Assembly (NCBI GenBank): GCA_013368445.1
Contig: JAACJO010000011.1
Coordinates: 1,426,001-1,490,000, forward strand
DNA: 64,000 bases
From: Leucocoprinus leucothites
Lineage: Eukaryota; Basidiomycota; Agaricomycetes; Agaricales; Agaricaceae
Direction: 5' to 3'
The stretch's first letter is position 1; every line of letters begins with the position of its first letter. Below, piece by piece: positions 37,431 through 48,082 of the stretch. The notes beneath the pieces were generated by a model. That model made no database searches. It was not told where the DNA came from and was given only the letters and a program-made list of their open reading frames with translations. A program made the translations under genes and the position numbers.

Positions 37431-39428
37431 AGAAAATGCTTATTTATTCGAACGATATAACTTATTACTACTATGACCGCACTAGTAGAATTTTATAATT
37501 ATTTCTGCCTTTCGTCCGGCTTTTGACCCCAGAAACCTTGAATTCACGCTGGTGACATAGCATTTTTCCTCTCAACACCCTTTGTTGACTACAAGCGATT
37601 GAAATTGATTCTTGAACAAAGTCGATCAGCGTACGCGCTCATGAGGTCAATGAAAGAGCACTGTGCCTGGATGCGTGACGTCAATGCAACATCAGGCCAT
37701 GTTGTGACTGTAATACGGCAACAACACGGTTTGTCCCTTCGTTTCGACAGAAAACCCTACTAAATGCACAAGTATTTCATCTTTCACAACTTTGTCTTTT
37801 CTAGTCGACCGATGACCTCTATCATTCCGCACATCCGCTCTATTCTTCTAGTATCCGTGGCTTTGAGGACCCTCCCAAAGAACCGTACTCCTATTACACT
37901 CGTCCAAAGGTCTTAACGACATCTTCAAGTCATGCATGGCTCCACTTCGTGACGGACCCCTACAGCTCATCAACTGTCTCAATGTGACTGTCTTCAGCTC
38001 GAGTAACAATACCACAGCCGCTTGGATAGTCTGAAGTCATTGAGAACCTTGAATCAATAACGGTTCTCTATGTCGTCAATTCTCCCCATCTCGCCCTCGT
38101 TCCGGTCCTCAGCTCCTAAAGAACAATGAAATAACTAGTACAATGCGGTCAGCAGGTGCAATCAGCGATCTGCACGATTTTACTTCTGAGTGAGGAGACC
38201 AAGCGGCCATTTCTTGGGTCACCACGTATACTTGGCTGGGAGTGTCGCTAGGGAGAGTGTACGTATTGTAGGGCGACTCTGTGCAGGGGAGACGCTGAAA
38301 ACTATACATGGAGGGTAGGCACCGAGATTCAGCAAAGACCTCCTTCGCTACCTTCCTGTATGCAATCGGCGATACGTCCGAATCTTTGAGGTTCGGAATC
38401 TCGACTCTCCATACTCCTTTTCCAACAGAACATAATCCTGATAGTTATCCATTTCTGATGCTGCCGACTCAGCGCCTCGATCTGATATTTATATCGGTTA
38501 CTGTGTGAGCGGTGGAGTTCTCTTGTCAACAGTCCCCACTCATCATGACCGTTTGCTTTACAGCTCCTCTTTGATTCTCATCACGACCAATCTGCGTTGC
38601 ACGCGTCCACAGTCACGTTTATGTGGATAATCCAACTTATCCAGTTCGAATATATCCTTGATGTCCTCTGGCTTGTCGTCGATGCGTCGCTCGCTGGATC
38701 TTTGCTCCGGAGGCATGTTTAATATTGCGAACGGAAATTTTATTCCCTATTACGTGTTTCGGTGAGAAATAGAACCGTTCCATCGATCTAGTATTCGGTG
38801 CTGCTGATGTCATGACGTTAGTTTGAACTATGGTGGATGGCCAAGGCTCGCGGCAACCAACCCCACAGCTTATTGTTAGGGCCCAGACTAACAAGCTCAG
38901 AGTATACGTTAGGGGTTGCTACGCTCCTAAGCATAATGCTCGCGGCGGGGACGACGAATCACACACTCTGAAGCTACCCAAGACATTTTATACAATATTC
39001 GACATCAAGCCGTAAGATCTAGGACAACCTCCAGCAGAGGCTACCTTTCCTTTGTGCGCTTCGGCCTCATGCTGGATTGTGTGTGTTTACTTGTGGAGAG
39101 CGATTAAATGTTGATGTCAACATCGCCCCACCGGGTTCATACCGACTAACGCTGCTCGGACACGTTCGAAGCGACTTTGTGGAGCCCTAGTGGAGAGACT
39201 AAACATCCACTCAATGGAAGTTGCTATGAATCTTTCCTGTTGTGGTTGGATACAAGTTACCGCAGTCATTATGGTCGTCTTCATTGACGAGAATGGCTCC
39301 GATGTAGTAAAAATATGCATGATTTGGTGTAGTTGGTGATCGTTCAGCATGCCAACGACTCCACGCTCACTTAATTTCTATGCTTCTAGTTTTCCCGGGT
39401 CTGAGGAGTCTTCCCTTGTGCGACAGGG
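37431..39428. other. Array margin and intergenic sequence
   Basis: The first 400 bp still resemble the post-gene spacers (a TTGTCTTTTCTAGTCGA...GATGACC block near 37793). MAU2-like fragments follow at 38060-38420. The remainder to the TATA element at 39429 holds only short frames without recognisable family. Confidence 0.5.
38060..38420 (+). pseudogene. Decayed fragments of the downstream MAU2/SCC4-like gene
   Basis: Two blocks align with exon 3 of the cohesin loader gene. ATGCGGTCAGCAGG...AATCAGCGATCTGCACGA and GGAGACCAAGCGGCCATT near 38150-38210 match 41483-41555. GGAATC...-type sequence with GAATCTTTGAGGT near 38380-38395 matches the exon 3 donor at 41901-41913. The intervening exon part is missing and the frame is broken. 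Confidence 0.7.
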
Positions 39429-39435
39429 TATAAAA
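39429..39435 (+). promoter_or_regulatory. TATA box of the secreted repeat protein gene
   Basis: TATAAAA lies 147 bp upstream of the chosen ATG in the context CAGGGTATAAAACAGCG, followed by CT-rich sequence before the start. A clear TATA element suggests strong or regulated expression. Confidence 0.6.
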
Positions 39436-39581
39436 CAGCGCCTTACCGCGAACCCAAACCCCCCAAACTAGTCAGCTTGACGTTGACGCCGCGCACTCTT
39501 TTGGCTTACCGTTACTATTCGCCCTCCAATCTATCTCATCGCCCCAACCACATTCGCTCTCTTAACTCATCTACCATCGCA

Positions 39582-40571
39582 ATGAAAGCTTCATTTCTCA
39601 TCACCCTCATCACTCTCACCGTCTCTGCATACGCTGCCCCTATTCCAGACGGGGGCCTCACCGACACAGCTGGAAATTTGTTGAACACCGCAACCGGCGC
39701 TGGTAACGTCGGCGAGACCGTTGGTGGCTTGTTAAATGGTGCGGGTGGTGTTGGCAATGTTGGTGAGACGGCTGGGAACTTGGTGAATACGGCGTCTGGT
39801 GCCACTGGGACCGTGACGAATTTGGTCAACGGTGCATCTGGCTCTGATGGTGCTGCTGGCGCGGATGGATCATCTACCACTCGTCGTGGTGTCTATCCCA
39901 GTGCCGGTAATTCTGGTCCCTCGAATGGTGATGGGGCTACACAGAACGCTCCTCCCCCTCCTGCTAATTCTACCGCTACCGGCGGTAATGCCTCCCCTGC
40001 TGATAGTGGTGCCACACCTCCCCCTACTGGCAATGGAAATACCCCTCCCCCCGCTTCCAATCCTCCTGCAACCGACCCTCCCGCTACCGACCCTCCCGCA
40101 ACTGGTGGAAATCCTCCCCCTGCTGGTGGCGCTGCTGATGCCCCAAGCTGTGCAGGAGCCGGCTCTTCGACCAAAGGAGCTAATGGAACTCACTCAGCTG
40201 ACGGAGCTGAGGGTAGTACTGCGACAAAGGGAGGTGATGCGGCAGATGGTGCTACTGGTGATGTGAAGGATGGTGCTGGTGCAGACGGTGCTGGTGCAGA
40301 TGGTGCTGGTGCAGACGGTGCTGGTGCAGACGGTGCTGGTGCAGATGGTGCCGGCGCAGACGGTGCTGGTGCTGACGGTGCTGGTGCAGATGGTGCCGCT
40401 TCGGATGGTGCTGCCGCAGATGGTGCTGCTGCAGATGGTGCTACTGGTGATATGAAGGATGGCGCTGCTGCAGATGGTGCTACAGGTAATGTCAAGGATG
40501 GTGCTGCTAAGAAGGGCAGTGATGCAGTCAATGGTGCTACTGGTCATCATGCGGGACGAAATGCAGCGTAG
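39582..40571 (+). CDS. Secreted Gly/Ala/Asp-rich repeat protein
   Basis: Single-exon gene of 329 codons. The frame is open from 39477, but the ATG at 39582 gives a textbook signal peptide, MKASFLITLITLTVSAYA-A, so it is preferred. The mature chain has: two or three imperfect repeats of the form GNLLNTATGAGNVGETVGG; a Thr/Arg spacer; a Pro/Thr/Asn linker with PPATDPPATDPPATGG; and a C-terminal half built on the pentapeptide GAGAD/GAAAD repeated from about 40268 to 40440, broken by longer GATGDVKDGA units. A single Cys follows the Pro region. The low-complexity, highly flexible and acidic composition suggests a secreted matrix or cell-surface protein. No enzyme domain is seen and the function is unknown. 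Confidence 0.8.
   Translation: MKASFLITLITLTVSAYAAPIPDGGLTDTAGNLLNTATGAGNVGETVGGLLNGAGGVGNVGETAGNLVNTASGATGTVTNLVNGASGSDGAAGADGSSTTRRGVYPSAGNSGPSNGDGATQNAPPPPANSTATGGNASPADSGATPPPTGNGNTPPPASNPPATDPPATDPPATGGNPPPAGGAADAPSCAGAGSSTKGANGTHSADGAEGSTATKGGDAADGATGDVKDGAGADGAGADGAGADGAGADGAGADGAGADGAGADGAGADGAASDGAAADGAAADGATGDMKDGAAADGATGNVKDGAAKKGSDAVNGATGHHAGRNAA
40268..40440 (+). repeat. 15-bp coding minisatellite
   Basis: About eleven direct copies of a 15-bp unit close to GGTGCTGGTGCAGAC, each coding for GAGAD or GAAAD. Variation between copies is mostly third-position (GAC/GAT, GCT/GCC), so the peptide repeat is more regular than the DNA. Confidence 0.9.
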
Positions 40572-40816
40572 ATAGAGGTGTCTAGTCCCTAGTCGTAGTG
40601 GTTGTCCCTTATACCTAGCTATCAATGTCGCTCACTTATGTATACCCCTATGTAATTTGGGATTACATCCTCTGACTCCCGCTCGTCCTTGTTTGATGCT
40701 AGTACAGCTACGTTCTCAAATAACGCGCTCCGGGCCGAAGGGCGCCCTGATTAAGCAGTCACGTACACGACATGTCACTCTTGGAATAAGAGTGTCACAC
40801 CGTAATTGGCTCAGAA

Positions 40817-43504
40817 ATGTACGACGGTGAGGACGACGCTCGACCCGCGAAACGGCAGAAAACGGACCAAGAAACCTCCTCAGAACACGATATACCGCCT
40901 CAACTTACCCTAGCTAATCTTCTGCTCGGCTTGCCTTCACTTTTGCTTCATCCCCCGACGCATACCAACCACGAACGGTCTTTGGCACTTTCGCATCATG
41001 CTCTCAAGAAGTGTACCGCGATGACGAGCCTTGACCGAGCTGTTGAGTGTCGCGCGGCTACAGGTCTTGCGGAACTTGGACTTCAAATTGGACTTTCTTC
41101 GCTTGGGAATGAGAGTGAGATCCAGAAGGCTATTACCAAGGGTGTGAGTAACTAAACTTGTGAAGGAGAATATCTACTGACAGAACTGTCAATCTATTTC
41201 AGTCACTTATTGCACAAAATGTGAGCTGCATGTGTCATTTAATATTGAATGCACTAACAAGGATCCGTTCAGCTTCCATCTCTCCAGTCATATCGACACC
41301 GACTCGCCCAACTCTCCTCTCAGCTTTCCCTGGAGTCCGGGAATCCGAAAGCCGCCCAGAATACCCTAAAACGCACACTATCGACATTTACCCAAAATGA
41401 CCCTCCCCACGTCGTCTATACCCTTCACCTCGCCCTAATATCGAGCATCAGCTCTCAAAGCTCAGACGAAACGACCAATATCATGCGGTCACTCGGTGTA
41501 ATTAGCGATCTACACGAGTGTGCCTCGGAGCGGGGAGACCAAGCAGTCATTCAGCTTGCTTCCGTTCTTCGCCTTCGGGCTCTCATGTGTGCTGGATTGT
41601 GGAGTGATGTTGAAGAGAGCATGGATGCTACGGAGAGCGTGCTAGATATGCAGGAGACATTGAAAAGCCACGAGGATGACAAAGGGAAAACACAGGAACA
41701 AGGGTTGGCAAAGGCTTTGCCTTCGCCACCTTCGAGCACCAAGTCGTCGAGATCCACTTTCGAGTATGCGCTTATCGTCCATACTCTGATTCTGGGTATC
41801 ATTTTCCACACATATGTTGGGGACTCCAGCCTCGCGAACCCGAGGCTGAAGTGGCTTCATGAGCTGCTTGATACTCATTTGTCCCGTTTTCCCAAGACCG
41901 GAATCTTTGAGGTACGAATACCGAATCTTGGCGTTTCCTATACTAACTGAAGACTGCAGATTCCTTTCGCCAATTCTTTTCCGTTGTATTATCAACTCAC
42001 TCATCCGCGAGTGATCTATGCCCTCGGCTTCCTGGTTTCGAGTCTCGCCAAACGCGATTTGATTGGAAGGAAGCCAAAGAAAAAGGTTTTTGCCGCTGAG
42101 GGTATTATTGCGGTTGACAAGGAGATGAAGAAGGAACTAGCTTGTAAGTTCTATAGCTTTTATAGTTCGTATATGCGCTTACTTTTTGTGTAGTTCCTCC
42201 TTGGGCTTCCATTGCCGATGTGAGGAACACTGACCTCCGGCTGAAAAGACTACGAGCTGACATGATGTGTGAGCTCATCGGTGTACGTTATTCTTCTCCC
42301 TTTGCATGCTTCATCGAGTTGAACGTTGGACTGTCCGATTAGGCATCCATCATGCGAAGCGAATTTGACGAAGCTATACGTGTAATGTCACAATTACTTT
42401 TCCTCCGGGCCTTATGCTTACTCTTCCCGTGTGCTGTAGACAATTAACGAGACCATTTCATACACTCGGGCACAAGGCATTTTCTCATCTTACGTCGCCC
42501 GACTCACGCTACACGAAGCTCAACTGGCTCACGCTCTTAATAAACCTTCCCGGGCACTCCAATGTTACCAGATAGCCGCATGGCTATCACGAAAACGCGA
42601 TCATCATCGCCATTCATCCTCCACATATACCCGCTCATCCTCTACTAATAATACCCCAACCAAAAGTAATCCAAAATTTAAATCCACCACGCTCTCTGAT
42701 GTAGATAACGCTGTCAACTCTAATGAAGAAAACGACACTGATGGGGAGGAAGACTTCTGGCTAAACACCGCTGCTCGTGCGGGTGAACTATGGCTCCGTA
42801 TTGGCTTGCTACGACAGATGTCGCCAAAAGAGATCCCTGAAGAGGAGAGAGAAAAGGAATTGAATGTGCTGAGGAAGATAGCGGGGAGTGTGACGAAGGA
42901 CTGTCGTGGGCTTGGCGGGACACTTGAAGCTATTGCCGAGGTGTTGGATAGTTGTCTGACGAAGGAGTTTGTTAAAGCGAAGTATGGTCTCCTTTCGCTA
43001 CCCTCTTATGATGTGCCATTGACTCCTTCTCTCTCTGTATACGCGTCTAGGACCTACTTACGCAGAGCACTCAACCTCTCAACGGCATCGCAAGACAACC
43101 ATCTTCGAGCATTAGTTCTCTCGCTCATCGCGTCCCATTATCTGCACACCTCTAATCAACACGCGGAGAAGATGCTTGAGACGGCGGAGAGTCTGGCTGC
43201 TGGATTGGGTGCTCAACCTAAGCCCTCCAAGATGCAGGCTCAGGCGTCACCCGCCAAAGGAAGTAGTGCTACTACAGCGTCGAGTGAAACGTTGGCAGTA
43301 GGGAATGCACATTTGAGGTTGTGGGTTGGCGAACGATTTTTGGGTGCGTTTGTTCGTTGTGATAATGGTTATGTGCTCGGTTCACGCTAATCCTGGGGTG
43401 TAGAGTTGTATAATCGGGCAGGGAATAAGGAAGCTGCGAAGGAGCGGGTTGTGAAGAATAGAAATCTGAAGGAGGCTGTTACGAGGGTTGAGACGCGGGG
43501 ATGA
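40817..43504 (+). CDS. Cohesin loading factor, MAU2/SCC4-like
   Basis: TPR-superhelical partner of the SCC2/NIPBL cohesin loader, acting on chromatin. Nine exons keep phase throughout: 40817-41143, 41203-41220, 41273-41911, 41960-42143, 42194-42282, 42343-42381, 42440-42981, 43051-43343 and 43404-43504, giving 743 residues. The N-terminus has a KRQK patch (possible nuclear signal), followed by LTLANLLLGLPSLLLHP and repeated helical hairpins, a low-complexity Ser/Asn/Asp insert near 42610-42740, TYLRRALNLSTASQDNHLRALVLSLIASHYL and the C-terminal HLRLWVGERFLELYNRAGN. The last two segments are the ones that suggest the family. The exon at 41203 is only 18 nt, flanked by AG and GT at phase 0. Fragments of exon 3 are duplicated near 38.1 kb. 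Confidence 0.75.
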
Positions 43505-44136
43505 GGGAGGGCTGTGGGGGTGAGTTAATTCTGTTCTAACTTGCTTTCGTGACATGTTCCGGTACTAATGTTTTTGTACTGGACGTAGATGTTGCTTTTT
43601 GTTGCTTTTTTTTTTATGGTTCCCGCCGGCTCTTTGGACGGATGGATGGGTTTTCGGATTGGTGCTACTGCTTCGCTTTGAACGCATATTTCTTGAACTT
43701 TCGGTTATTCCTTCATTAATCATCGCTCATGCTCGTGCTTCTGCTCCTGTGAGTCGTCAAGTATTCGCGCCGGCTGTTTGACTGATCGAGAGAATATAGG
43801 CTCTCCCCTCTGCATCATAACTCTCTCTGTAATCCCATAGCATTGCCATAGAAATCGCATTTTGTTGTCTCCACATTTTGATCTTTCCCTGAAAGGATAG
43901 CCAGGCTCGCAAGCTCGGAAAAACTTGGACGGACACCCTGCGCTTCCGAACGTAATAAATCTCTCTTCATTCACAGGATACTTGTAAGCAGCAGTACCGT
44001 CACTCATCTCCCGTGAGTTTTGCTCTTCAGGATGGAGCTGACGAATGATTGAACGTCTCACATGTCCGATTTTCTGTTGATATACAAATGACAAGGTACA
44101 AATACAAGTCCTATTAGTCCATTTCCGACTCTGTTC

Positions 44137-45596
44137 TCATGCAGCTGCTGGATTTGCCTCCGTTCCGCGACTCGCCATCCAGCTCTCTGGGCCCTATGAA
44201 GCAACGGTAAGCAAACTATCACACATAATGAACATACGTCCACTAAAACATACCTTGCGATTAGCGATCCTCTGGTACCTAACCCTTCGAGCGAACCACT
44301 CCTTTGCAGTCACCCCCGTCTCAAACGATTTCTCTGGTTTCGACTTGACGGATGTAGCAATGATTGGGCTGGATTCTACGAGCGCGCGGAGGACTTTGCT
44401 GTTCCCTGGTCGAGTGAAGAATACGAGTGACCACCGTTCGTAGGCGGATTGTTCGCCTGGTGGAGGACTAGGTCGTGTAATGGCTTGAGGACTCGATTTG
44501 AGGTGGGGTGGAGAACACGGACGACTTACAGGACTCGATGCATATTGGAACGGAGGATACCGCCGCTGAAGACGGATAGTGCATCGCCGATGTTGCAGAT
44601 GGCGTGGTTGGGTATCGGCTAGTGTCGACCACAGGTGTGAGTTCTCTGTGTTTGGTGTGAAAGTAGGTGGCTTACTTTAACGTATTGCCAGTCATCGGAT
44701 CCGGGAGCGAGGACTTGTAGACCGCCTAGACGGTTATGCAGGAATGACTAGGGTGTAATTGACAGGGTTAGCGGCAGGATATCAAAGGTTGCTCATATTG
44801 ATTCAAATACATACTAAAGATCCGAAATCAGTATGAGCTCCGATCGCTCGTTTCTGAGCATTATGCGGCATTGGTGGGTTCTTGATTATTCTTGCCTCGC
44901 ATCCGCTTTGCTCATCCATTGGATGTTGATTCAATAAAGCGCCTTCCGGGAGCCCGAGCTTATCGTTGAATATACTCAAGACAGTCCGATTGACTTCCAA
45001 CGACTTTTGCACGAAAGGTCGGACGACGGTGTCCATTTGACGTTCGATTGGTTCGGGGTATCTTCGATTGCTGGTATGGGAAGGCCATCGTAGCGCGTCG
45101 TCCTTTGAGACGTTGATGAATTCGACGGTGTCTTTTTCGCCTGTGGCGTCTACGGCGTTGGCTCCGGCCGCTTTGTAGCTGTTGGTGTTGGTGTTAGTGT
45201 ATTCCTGGAGGGAGTTGGTGGAGTTCCGGGTTGAAAACTCACCCGGCTGAGGTTCCATCATCTCCTTGTTCGAATTTGAGCTTTTCTTCGAGAGGTAGCG
45301 CCATTGCTTCCGCCCCGAGATCGAACATTCGACTGACTTCTTCCGTAACTTCGTGGTTCTTCAGACTTTTGTTTTATCCGCCAGGTCAAAGCAACAGCCG
45401 CCACATCGAACGTGAATACCGATTACGAGCGGTAGAGATTAGATTGCACGTACTACCAAAATCCGAGTTTGGTTGCAGCCTCCCACAGTCTGTCTATCTC
45501 TTGTGGATCTCGTGACTTGAGCAAGGCGTAGTCGATGACGAGCAGAGGATGAGTGGGAACATCGTCTGGGAAGGGAGGGAAGGAGAGCGCTGGCAT
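44137..45596 (-). CDS. 2-oxoglutarate/Fe(II) oxygenase (isopenicillin-N-synthase-like), copy A
   Basis: Non-haem iron dioxygenase of the DIOX_N plus 2OG-FeII_Oxy type, 353 residues in seven exons: 45454-45596, 45243-45365, 44815-45178, 44676-44747, 44530-44618, 44254-44467 and 44137-44193. It begins MPALSFPPFPDDVPTHPLLV. The N-terminal domain includes GFWYLKNHEV across the first intron. Iron ligands are the H and D of GAHTDFGSL and the distal His of RSNMHRVL; the Arg of ERWSLVFFTRPG is in the place expected for 2-oxoglutarate binding. The C-terminus is ...GPESWMASRGTEANPAAA. Substrate cannot be predicted. It is the tandem partner of copy B with the same strand and exon plan. Confidence 0.9.
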
Positions 45597-46625
45597 GGTG
45601 GCTGGGCTAGTGGTTATCTATAAGAGGGTGGTGCTCGGTGGGATAAAGAGACGAATTTATAGAGACAGGGGTGGTAGTTGAACGGATATGATTATTAAAC
45701 TGGGCGCAAGTTCTAGTCTTATATATCCCAACTAGGAGCCTCATCCTCTCCACCCTGCTACTGGTGTTCATTTTTAGCATTACACATCCATTTGCCTAAT
45801 TTAATGTTCGCCTGGGTGGCATGCTTGGTGATACTATTCATAGGGGCCGTACAATAGGCTCCCACTAGTCCACCGCAGCCTCCCAAGAGTCACAAGATCT
45901 GGGAGAGGGCACAAACTTGATCCAGAGGCGTGATGAAGGACACGAATTCACCGGGCTACAGGGTGGCGTATGGGGATAGAAGAATGTGGGACTCGTGTAA
46001 TACGTATCGTGAATGATTGATCAGAACTCCATTTATTTGGCTTCGGTTCTGATCGCATAACTGTCTCCCGTCCCTTGTTCTGGGATTCGAATCCGAGCGC
46101 TGGACGGGAAATTGAAAAGTATGTAGCTAAATTATAGCCGAACAAATAGCTGGCGGGAAAAGGTTTACCTTGTGTATATACATGCTTTTAAACACCGAGG
46201 CCTTCCTTAAGCCACAGCTTCTGAAATGAAAGCGAATAGAGCAACTGGCTCAAAGATGAAGGTTAGCTCGTGTTCTTGACCTATTGTCGGGCCAAAGCTG
46301 AGCCGTAGCCATACCGGTTCCCTGTCAGACCCTATCTGAGAAGTAAAAACCCTACGGCGAAAATTCCTGTCCAATGACTGCGCTCTCATATCGGAGCTTC
46401 GAAGGGAGCCAAGAACCGATACAGTGGAGAATATCACGCAGTAGTTTTGAGGGTTTTTGATATACCGAGGAAATGAAAGAATAAAGGCTACGTTCGCAAG
46501 CTATGCAACTTCAAGAGATTAAGGGCAGGATGTACATATGATGGGTATTAGCGAGAAAAAATCAGCGGGCAGCCTCAAGTGAGTCAAGTGTAAAACGTTG
46601 AACACATTCGAGGTCAAATGACGCT
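45597..46625. other. Spacer between the two oxygenase copies
   Basis: Should contain the promoter of copy A and the 3' end of copy B. A 76-codon minus-strand frame (46207-46437) is open but unassigned. No further gene is supported. Confidence 0.45.
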
Positions 46626-48082
46626 TCAAGCAGCTGCAGGATCTGCTTCAGTTCCACGGCTCGACATCCAAGTTTCGGGTCCCTATAGAAGTGGTCAGTT
46701 TCGATGGCCGTACTAGTTTAGTGTGATTCTCACCTGGCGATTGATAACTTTCTGGTATTTGATCCTCCTCGAAAACCATTTCCCAGCAGTGGAATTGGTC
46801 TCAAGGCTTTGCTGTGGTTTGTTTGAAACAGCCGAGGCGATTATAGGGCTAGATTCAATGAATGCTCGGAGGGTTCTGTTATTTCCAGGACGAGTGAAAA
46901 ATACGATTGACCATCGTTCATAGGCCGATTGAGCTCCCGGGGGGGGACTGTTTGGTCAACTCTCAGCACATCTGATCTCTGAAAGTCTGAAAAACACTCA
47001 CACGACGCGATGCATGTTGGAGCGGAGAATGCCTCCACTAAAGATAGAGAGGGCATCTCCGACATTACAAATTGCATGATTGGGAATGGGCTATACACAT
47101 ATGCTATGAGTGTCACCGCAACTTTGCGAGGCGTTAAATTGTGGGGCGTACCCGAATGTACTGCCAATAATCGGATCCTGGAACAAGAACCTGAAGGCCT
47201 CCAAGTCGGTTATGGAGGAAAGACTGTCAAAAGTTAGTAGAGTTGTCGTATTGAGGGACGATTGAGACGCACTAGAGAACCGAAGTCTGTGTGAGCGCCA
47301 AGGGCCCTCTTATGCACATTATGTGGCATTGCAGGATTCTTGATGATCCTCGCCTCACACCCACTATGCTCTTCTGTTAAATGTTGTTGAAGGAGAAGTC
47401 CCTGCGGTAGCTCGAGTTTCTCATTGAAGATATCTAGAATGACCTGGTTAACCTCGAGGGATTTTTTGACAAACGGCTGAACAATGGTTGGCATGCATCG
47501 CTCCACGGGCGCAGGATATCTACGATGAGCACAATCTGGCCACGCCAGGGCATCGTCTTTGGCTATATTCATGAACTCGACGGTATCCTTCTCGCCAGAG
47601 GCATCAACGGCATTAGAGCCCGCCGCTTTGTAGCTGGTCAGGCAACAGAAAGGACGAGTCAAACTTTAAATCACTTGGAGGGATAAGGGACAGAGGGACA
47701 TACCCGGCTGAGTTTCCGTCGCTGCCTTGGTCATATTTCAATTTCTCTTCAAGGGGAAGGGCCATAGTTTCAGCACCGAGCTTGAACATCCCTTCGGCCT
47801 CCATTTCGGCGCCATGGTTCTTGAGACTAATTCGCAAGGTTATTGTCAGGTCATGTGAAAAGTATAGTATAGTCCGAGACAAGGTTTTTCTCCGTCAGAG
47901 CACAAATTGTGGTGGATTCAGAAGTGAAAAGAAACATACTACCAAAAACCGAGTTTCGTGGCAGCTTCCCATAATCGGTCGATTTCTTGGGGATTTCTTG
48001 CTCTGAGCAGGGTATAGTCGATGATGAGAAGTGGGTGAGTCGGTACGTCGTTCGGGAACGGCGGATGTGAAGCTGTAGTCAT
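46626..48082 (-). CDS. 2-oxoglutarate/Fe(II) oxygenase (isopenicillin-N-synthase-like), copy B
   Basis: Paralogue of copy A, 352 residues in seven exons: 47940-48082, 47704-47826, 47273-47633, 47152-47223, 47002-47090, 46734-46947 and 46626-46682. Five of the exon lengths that matter are identical to copy A, and exon 3 is one codon shorter. It begins MTTASHPPFPNDVPTHPLLI. Ligand motifs are conserved: GAHTDFGSL, RSNMHRVV and ERWSIVFFTRPG. First-intron junction reads GFWYLKNHG. Differences are concentrated before the last exon (SLETNSTAGKWFSRRIKY) and in the helix QVILDIFNEKLELPQGLLL. Likely a fairly recent local duplication, with both copies intact. Confidence 0.9.

Larger units (their letters stand above)
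12707..37440. repeat. Tandem array: COX6 3' part + DUF6534 gene + transcription-factor tail
   Basis: Direct repeats in which each full unit runs from mid-COX6 through about 1.2 kb of spacer and a DUF6534 gene to a fragment of the fungal_trans gene. Distances between successive DUF6534 start codons are 4087, 4096, 4520, 3429 and 5366 bp. The third exceeds the first two by about the 465-bp MITE found in it; the last two units have different spacers. Spacer segments align by eye beyond the genes, for example the motif GATAAATTG followed by CTATTCTCATATG just before five of the start codons. Confidence 0.9.

Noticed and set aside
12707..37440. Regularly spaced repeats considered as a CRISPR or satellite array
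   Set aside because: Units are kilobases long and contain complete eukaryotic genes; this is gene-cluster duplication.
39493..40625. Long open frames on both strands and in all frames over the secreted repeat protein
   Set aside because: They are by-products of the GC-rich triplet-periodic repeat; only the plus-strand frame with a signal peptide and TATA box is credible.
46060..46110. tRNA-like T-arm sequence (GGGATTCGAATCC)
   Set aside because: It is a simple palindrome; no acceptor, D or anticodon arm could be folded around it.
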